Positions 27,001 to 36,000 of a DNA stretch of 64,000 bases are shown here, piece after piece (positions within the stretch are counted from its first letter, which is position 1; each line of letters opens with the position of its first letter). The position numbers and the translations under genes are program-made. Under the pieces are notes generated by a model. That model searched no databases, had not been told where the DNA came from, and was given only the letters and a program-made list of their open reading frames with translations. The DNA comes from Aquatica leii (taxonomy: Eukaryota > Arthropoda > Insecta > Coleoptera > Lampyridae): contig CM069432.1 in assembly GCA_035610365.1 (NCBI GenBank), forward strand, positions 174,280,035 to 174,344,034. The letters run 5' to 3'.

Positions 27001-30000
27001 AATTAATAAACTCTTAATAAATATGAACAGGAATGTACTAGGCTAGAACTCATATTGCTGCTTGCTTTTTATTTAACATTGATTCGTCGACGTATCCTTC
27101 TGCTACACTTGCAGATTTCCATCCCCCATGCCGTTTCAAGGATGTAATATCTGCACCACCATCTATCAATAGCGTTGCAGATGTCCTTCGTAGACAGTGT
27201 CCAGTATATTCTGCTGGTTTTGATAAATGTAGGTAAGTATGTTCCTTCCTACTTTTATGTATACCCATTACAGATCGATGACATTTACCATTTTGATATT
27301 TAATAAACAATCTTGGATTGTCGAAAGTAGGTGAACAAAGTGCTAAATGCTGTCAGCAAAAATTTAGATAATAGTCTCTGATTATATTAAATGAACGAGC
27401 AGTTTTTGTTTTGCTGTTTAGCATTTTCAATAAAACTAGTTTGTCTATGTGTTTGATATCCATTAACTGTAAGATGCAACAGTTTATCACAACGACAATC
27501 TCCTATTACCCCAAAGATTAAAAATACCTAGAAATTTCAATGCTAAACTATGCGGATTATTAAATGTCAATATTTAATACCTTTGTGGCCAAATAAACGT
27601 TATTTGGTTTTTAAGAAGTTATGAAATTGTTCTTTCGTTAAAACCTTTGATTTTTAAGGGGTATTTCCTTCTCCTTTTCTCTTAAGGAAAGCTATTAACT
27701 TTTAGTACGATTTCAAAATAATGTTGTTTTAAATTAAAATTAAATTTTAACATGTAATATGTCGACAATAAGGTGGCAATTTAGAAATTAAAACGATAAA
27801 TGTGTAACATTTTGTAAACACACCTTCATTCAATATTGAAAACTGTTCCAATTGTAATATTAACATTAATATCAATAAATAAAATATGTTATATGATAAT
27901 TATTATAATTAAAATAAATAAATATGTTGTAATTTATTTATATGTATATATTTTTATCAAAAAATAATGTGAACAAAGTAATAAGGGCAAGCAGTGTTCC
28001 TTAAAGTATTATATTAGAAATCTTTCCAATTAAATGATATATAAAAACATAAAGAATGTAACAAACACATTTGAATAATGAAATAGATCCGAACATTCAA
28101 GTTAAATGTTATGTGCAGTTCGTGTTGTTATATGCAGTGTTGTAAATAGATAATTTTTAAATTATATAGATACAGATAAATTTTTTTCTTGCAAGAATTA
28201 TCTAGTATTAGATAATAGATAAACTATTTAAACTTTATATAGATAACAGATAATAGATGAAATAATCTAGTTAGTAATAACGATAGATGGAGTTCATTTG
28301 AAGAACTACTATAGAATGTGGGAAATTACTGAAGAAAAACATACATATTGTAACTTGAATTTTACGGAACACTGGATTTTTATAAATTTTATTTAAATAC
28401 TTTAAATAAAAAATTATATATATACAGATACATATAACTTATATATTTTAGATAGTATATAGATACAGATAAATAGATAAAAAATATGAATCTAGATTAA
28501 TTTATCTATATAAATTTATATAGATAATTTACAACACTGGTTATATAATATGTAATTCTAAACTCATAAAGTAAATTTGATTAACAAGTTAAGACATTTA
28601 GAATGAAACTTCTACAAATCATGATATGCTCAGGATATTAAAGGAGAATACCTACTGAAAAGCACACACTGAGGTTATTAGAATAAATCAAATTAAATAA
28701 TGTAAATCTTACTAAATTGGAGTTGGTAAAACACGTGCGATGATTGAGTCGTGTTTCAGAAGATTAAAAACATTGTTAAATGAGTAGTGGCAATAATAGA
28801 CGCACATATTATACTATTGGTAAACTACACATCTATTAGAGCGAATCGACAAGCCAAGCCAATCAATCAATACATTAATGCAAACAAATTTTGTTCATAC
28901 ATACAAACATACAAATACCAACAAAAACCAATATTAAAACGTAAAATGTCATATGTTGAATAATATAATATGTGACTGTAGAAATTGTTTAGTAAACAGT
29001 CTGTTATTAAGTAAAAACGTTTACAAACTAAAAATTCCGACGCTCCGGCGATCGTTCAATAAAGCACTTGTAAATATAAATTGTTTAGTAAGTCGAGTTC
29101 GGTTATTAAATAATTTTTAATGTAAAAAAAAAACCTTCAAAATTCCTTTCTGATAAAATTTTTTAAGGAATTTATATACAATTTGTAGGTAGATATTATA
29201 GTACAAAAAGAAACTTCTATTTTTAGAGATTCAAGATTAAATATACACCAAAATAACAGATATAATAAGTAAGTAACACTACAGTTAATCCTCTCTACTA
29301 TATTAACTCCACATCATTCCATTTTCTATAAAAGCAACTAAAAATGACAGTCTTGTAACAGTTTTACATATGTACATATATGCATATGCAACAACAAAAA
29401 AATTTTTTAACAGAAACCTTTTTGGTTTTCAACAATACGCTTACTAAGTAAATATGTTAATAGTTCCTCGAGTTATTTAGGAACCTAGAAACTAGCTATG
29501 TAAGTATGAGAATTTCTGCCAAAAAAGTTTTCTGGTAACAAACAAGAAAAAAGAGATGGTTTAAAAGTATTGCAAGAGCAATAATATCAGGCTAGTAGAA
29601 TTTAAAAGATTTCTTGCGAAATATAACTAAACACCAATAAAAACTGCAGAAACCTTAAGGGAAAAGCGTTGGTAATAGATTGAAACAGCAAATTTCACAA
29701 AATATTCACAATCCCTACAGCTTTACAAAATAGAAAAATTTAGTACATAATAAAAAATATATTCATTTCCTGACTTATATTTGATACAAACACTTAAAAT
29801 ATGAAAAAAAAATGCATCGGTAACTTGTACTGTGCACAGTGCCACAGTGGTGTTTAAGCAAAACTATCAACAAAAACAAAATGTCTCATCAGACGGGTGG
29901 AAAGCACTAAAAATAAGTAAATCCATATAGTAACCATTTTGAGCACTTAAGACATTTTATATTGTTCTTACACGTAATATATTAACAGACAAGAACTAAT

Positions 30001-33000
30001 CATCACAAAACTATTAAGACAAAAATTTAATCTAAACGAACATGTAGATTGTGAGCTTTATATGGACACAGATTTTTTATTCGTGATAAGATGACGATAG
30101 TAAAAAGAAGGTAATAATTAAATGCAAAGCCTCAAACCGTTTTTGATTATTAAAAGATTGCAAACGATGGCGGTACAAGTACGCTACTTACACACGCTAT
30201 TAGTTCCGACATTCGTGCAAAGCAATGTTTTTACCAGTTAACTTGTTTTGATTCCTAAAACTCTGAGTTTGCAAAAATAATTCGTACACTTTAATTTCTG
30301 TTTATACACAAAATGTATAGAATGAATAAAATCCTACAAACGTTTCCATAAAATTATAATCAGTTGAGTGGTTTGTTTCATTTACTTTGTTTAATTTTCT
30401 TTTCAAGACGGAAGCCAACGAAGATGTGCTAATTTACTTATTTTTTAAATTTTTCACATAAAATATAGTTATACAAGCTTATTAGCAAGCAATACACAAA
30501 GAGCGGTACTTCAAAGATTCGGACTTTAAAACCAAATTAATGATTTAAATTTTGGTACAAATTACTATTACAACGATCGCCGCTTATTTGAATCACTAAT
30601 AATGTTTTCAATCGGGTAATGTTATCACTTTACTAAAGTAACAGGCCGAACGTATGTTACTACATAGAAAAAAACACAGCTTATAGTAATCATAATTTCG
30701 GTTTGTTATCAATTTATTCTCAGGTTTGTTTCTATACATGATCAATAATTTATTTTGTATGCATTTTTTAGCTGAATTTTCACAATACGCTTGTTTAGAG
30801 TGAAAAACGTTATCATTGTACTCTAAAAATAGTTGTTTTGTATCTTTATCTTATTTTTGTAATATTATTTATTTATTCAAATATTTTGACTGATCTACGA
30901 AACGGTACATTACTTAAACATCTGTAAATACGTTATGTTCGCGAATTTAACTTGGAAAGCATGTGCCTTCTTAGAATAACAACTTAAAGTAACTATGTCT
31001 TATGTGATAACTTTACTTTGTATTTATTTTTAGTGATAGCAAATTTCTGAGAAAAAGAATTGTGTAGTTCTTAGAACAGTGTATTAAGCATCATAACGTT
31101 GTTTTTGATTTCTTTTTGTTAACAAACTATTTATACCTACAGATTCGTTGACTCAAAATGTTGCTCTTTTTAAACGTGATTCTTTTAAGCGGCGTGCACT
31201 GCATAATTAAAAACGAAGGCATACGGCTAGAAATGATACCAACATTGCCTACAATATACTAGACTAGACGCCATCGAGATAATTGTGAACCATAAAAGAA
31301 ACTACGCGAGTTACCAAGTCAGAATAAAAATTAGAAACAAGGAATCAATCCGTTAGATGTATCCATACTAACCGTGTCACTTCAGCACAAAACAGAGAAG
31401 AATGGAAATCGCGAGGCAAAGCTTATGATCTTCAGCACGACCATGCAAACTGTTTGATGATTAAGCATTCATGAGTTCTGGCACTAGTGACGCAATATAG
31501 ATTCTGCTAAAAATGTACAAAAAATAACTACAAAACATATAACATACTGACTGCCAAGACTCTTTTGACTAGACCCTTTCCAAACGCAATTTTTTTTCAC
31601 TTCGTTGTATTTCTTTTTGCCAGTTAAAAAGAAATGAGCAAGATTTAAAAAAGTGTAAGGCTGTTTGCTCACTTGGTGAGAATTAAAAATTCTTGTGGGC
31701 GTGTACTGTATTCTTGCATTATTTATAATCAAAGACAAGCGTTCTACATTAAACATATGTAAAGAACAAGAACGTACACTGAAAGTGTACGTGTTATATC
31801 ACATTTTACAGATTGATAACCATGTGTCATATCGTGTTTTAGTACTATGTATAAGATAAACATGTGATAGTAGTAACATTTCGGTGTAATCAAAAACAAT
31901 TTTATTTGTTATGTAAGTTGATCCTCAAAACATTTGTGAGATTGTACTGTATTCTTGCATAATTTATAAACGATTTGAAAATGATAAAAGTAAGATTTAG
32001 GCAATAGAAACAAATTTTGATTTGTTGTGTTTTTAAACGTAGCGGTATTAATGTAATGAAAGTTTATGGTACCAAGGAATGTATATTTCCAAATTTAAAC
32101 ATTTTGGCAGGGTAGCAAAATTATTGAAAAACTTATATACAGAGAAATTTTGTGGAATATTTTACAAGAAAATTTAAAATTTGTAAGACTCAAAAGCCAA
32201 TTATGGTGTCGAGCGATCAAAACAAAATAAATTTGCAAATGAACGTATTTTTATTGAAATTTTAATTTTAATTCTTTAGTATAGGTAAAATAGTGAGTTC
32301 TTGTGTTTGCTGCACTTTCTTTAACATTGACGGAATAATAAATCTATATAAAACCAAGTTACCTACACAAACGCGATACTGTCTTCTCGGTATGCATAAA
32401 ACTGACATCGATCACTGAAACTGAAAATTCGAGAAACCGAGAAAGAATAGTTATTGTTTTTTCTAGAATTATAAGTTTTTATTATTCAGTTTACTCAAGG
32501 GGTATGCGCTACTAACACATCATTTTACTTAGTGACTTGTACATATAGTGTGATCCTGGCTGTATTTAGTGTGAGTGTAATATAAACAATAATTATGAGC
32601 GGCGCTTTAAAGAGTCAGCAAAAGAAGTATAGAAAACGAACTCTTAAATTGAAGATGAAAAGGTGAGTGTGCCGTTTTGTGTATTTTTTTAAACTTATTC
32701 ATCGTACAAACGATATGAAATTTGTAAATATGCAGCGGTATACCGCAGATATCAATGAAAGTATACAAATTACAATGATGAATACATTTATTATAATCAT
32801 CAATTTTCTTAAGTTACGCTCAAACAACGACAAAACGGACTAATGCACCTCCGCTGGTTGACGCTATGCCTGCGATTAATACACCGACTACTTCTGCTGC
32901 TAACTATCTTCCAGATAACTTTACACTTTGTAATCCTTTAACATCCACAGAAATAGAAAAAAGCTCCACTGATTTAGAAGAAGTTGAAATAGAGCAAGTG

Positions 33001-36000
33001 CTACCAGAGTTACAACAAAATGAAGAACCAGATCGACATGTAACCGGACGACGATTTTTTGATATTGAGGATTTTGTTGAAGAGTTACAAAAAGCTAATA
33101 GCCATTATCTATTCACCTGTAACTTCAATGACATGGATCTTATTTCAGAGTATCGTGATGGTCTGATAAGTTTCTTGAACTGCCAATTCAGCAATGGTTT
33201 TGTCCCCCATAAGAAACGGAATGGGCCTTAGTCAAATGGCACAACATTTGAGTATTATGAATATGCCCCAACTCTCAAGAAGACAGTTTGAAAAACATTT
33301 TGAACAAGTTTCCGAGACAATATTAGTAACATAAGGGGAACTACGGAAGAAGCAGGAATTGAAGAAGCACGTACTGCCCGAGAAAACGGAAATGTTGATG
33401 CAGAAGGTTATCCTCTTATAACGGTCATTGCCGATGGAGCGTGGTCCAAACGGTCCTATAAGACAAAGTATGACGCTTCTTCTGGTGTGACATGTATTGT
33501 TGGTGCCAGCACTGGCAAATTATTATTTGCCGCCATTAGGAACAAATATTGCCCTGTGTGTAAAAGGGCAAAACGGAGAAATATTACAGTGGGCGAACAC
33601 AAATGTTACAAAGACTGGTAAAGAACATCTACGGCAATAGACATTATATTAGAGGGTTTTAAGCGAAGTGTGGAAATGCACGGTTTAAAGTACTTACACT
33701 GAGCTTGTTGGAGACGGGGATAGTAATGTCTACAAAAGCTTGTATGCAAATAAACCATACGGGAAAGACGTTTTAACCGAAAAAATTGAATACAAGAATC
33801 ATCTTCTTCGAAAATTTTGTACCAAATGGCGAGAAACATCGACACAAAAAAAAGTTCAAAAGTAAGCGTTGTAAGGCCCAAATTACGCAAGCTATTAAAA
33901 TCAAACATTCAACGACTTAGAATAGGTGTCAATACCGCTGTAAACTACAGGCGGGAGAAGAAGAAAACCGTTCAATAGCAACTAAATGCCTTAAAGAAAG
34001 ACATTATTAATTGCCCAAAGCATGGTTTTGAAGACCACAACGATTTTGAAGAATATTTTTGCAGTGGCGCTAAAGAAAACGAAAGAAATGAAATACCAGA
34101 CAAGATCAATTGTAGTTTATTAGACGATATTGTAGCTTGTTGTAGTCGCATGTGTTATCATATGCACATAGTTTAATTTTAAACATGAACAGTAATGCCG
34201 CGGAAACTTATAACGCAATTGTTGTAAAATTTGTAGGTGGGGAAAACGTAAACTTTTTGTTGAAAAGTAGTTACCAGGTGAGATGCCACGCAGCGTGCAT
34301 TTCTTATAACTGTAGTGAGGAATATCAGCAGCACGTTATTCATAAGAAAATTACGCAGAAGAGTCCAGAAAAATACAGTAAGATGTATATTTAAAAGAAT
34401 GGAAACAAAACGCCTGTACCGACAAAATCGTGCAAAACTTTTTGCAAGCCGCAATAAAAAAAATAAGAAGCGGAGGAGAACCTGATGAAGATTATGGTTT
34501 GCTGGAAGAACCAATTCCAACAGAAGAATTAGAGGAAAAAAATCATGTATATTAAATTTATTAAATAATACTGTTGAGCAAAATACAAGTAACCTTTGGA
34601 AAAAAGAAAGAGGTTTGCGGCTCACGGCATCAAATTTTGGTATTGTTTGTAAGAGACACCAAAGAACAAATGGGAAGAAAGTTGCAAACAGGTTGGTTAC
34701 TTTATTCAACTTTTTCTAGAAGCGTCGCGACAAATTAGGGTCCGGATCATGAAGAAATAGCAAAACGACAATTTTCGCGAGAATTTGGACAGGTAACTCA
34801 AAGCTGTGGATTGTTTGTGTCTGCAGAAACTACGTATTTTGATGCTACTCCTGACGGATTAGTGGGCGAAGATGGTTTAATTGAGATAAAGTGTTCCTAC
34901 AAAATGGAAAAATTAAAAATATTGCCGAGAGAAACAGCTGAACGCAAACTAGTATTGTATTGTATTTACCGTTGCAAGAAAATGCTGTAAAGTTAAAAAG
35001 ATCGCACTATTATTTCTATCAAATAGGTACAGAAACAATTACAAATAACAGGAAGAAGATTCTGTTATTTTGTAGTTTGGAGCCCACTGGGCTGGGTAAA
35101 ACTAAAACTATTCAAGGTAAATGTTGGCATTCTTAATTGAATCAGTTATTTGAGAAAAGACACAAGTTTAGTGCATATTTAGATAATTTTGTTTTGTTAG
35201 TTCTTTATATTTCTGTATACGCATTTTTTGGTACAAAAACAGTCCAAAACAGTATAGGTACTAGAAGTATTTTACGGCGTCAATTCAGAATGTTTATTTA
35301 TAACACTTTGCTTTGTAGTGTAAAATTTAATTTGTACCCTTTTCCAAATAACCGATTCAATTATTTTAGACAAAATTGGTAGAAAATAAAAAATTACAAC
35401 TAGTTTTATATTTATGTATTTTTTTTACATCTACAAAAGTTATAGAAAATAAAAAAATACAATAAATTTCATATTTATACGTTTGTATTGAATAATAAAA
35501 ACACGAATGTTGATAGGTACGTCTTTTCTGTAACATTATCAGTTTTATGCGTTCCGAGAAGACAGTATCGTTTATCGTATTTGTGTACGTTAACACTTGC
35601 GCGGATCTCAACAATCGAAGTTACAATTCGACGTCGTACCACATATCACAATACATTTCAGTGAGTTTTTTAAGTTTTATTTTCAATTTCCTGACGTTAT
35701 TTGCAAAGATAGAATTTTTTTGAAGAACAATTTATTTTTCTAAGCGTTGTGAATTTGTCTGTAGCAGAGTCTTTTTTTTTAATTTCAAATTTTTTTGATT
35801 TCATGTAAGGCCCCGAAAAAAAAATTTAAAAAATGCCTCTGTACCTAGGTGAAGATAATTTTTTTAAGAATTTTGGCACACAGCCTTAAGAAGAATATAA
35901 GTAATCTTAACATAAAAGAGCTAATTCTTAAAAAATGATTTAGTAATATCACATAACCCTCTATGAAAAACATATTCACATGTCAAGGGCACTACATTTA

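Noticed and set aside
34179..34709. 176-residue minus-strand ORF
   Set aside because: Antisense shadow of the Mutator/YqaJ gene; the plus strand carries recognisable motifs.
35137..35614. ORFs on both strands after the YqaJ region
   Set aside because: Low-complexity AT-rich translation, within the element's 3' noncoding end.
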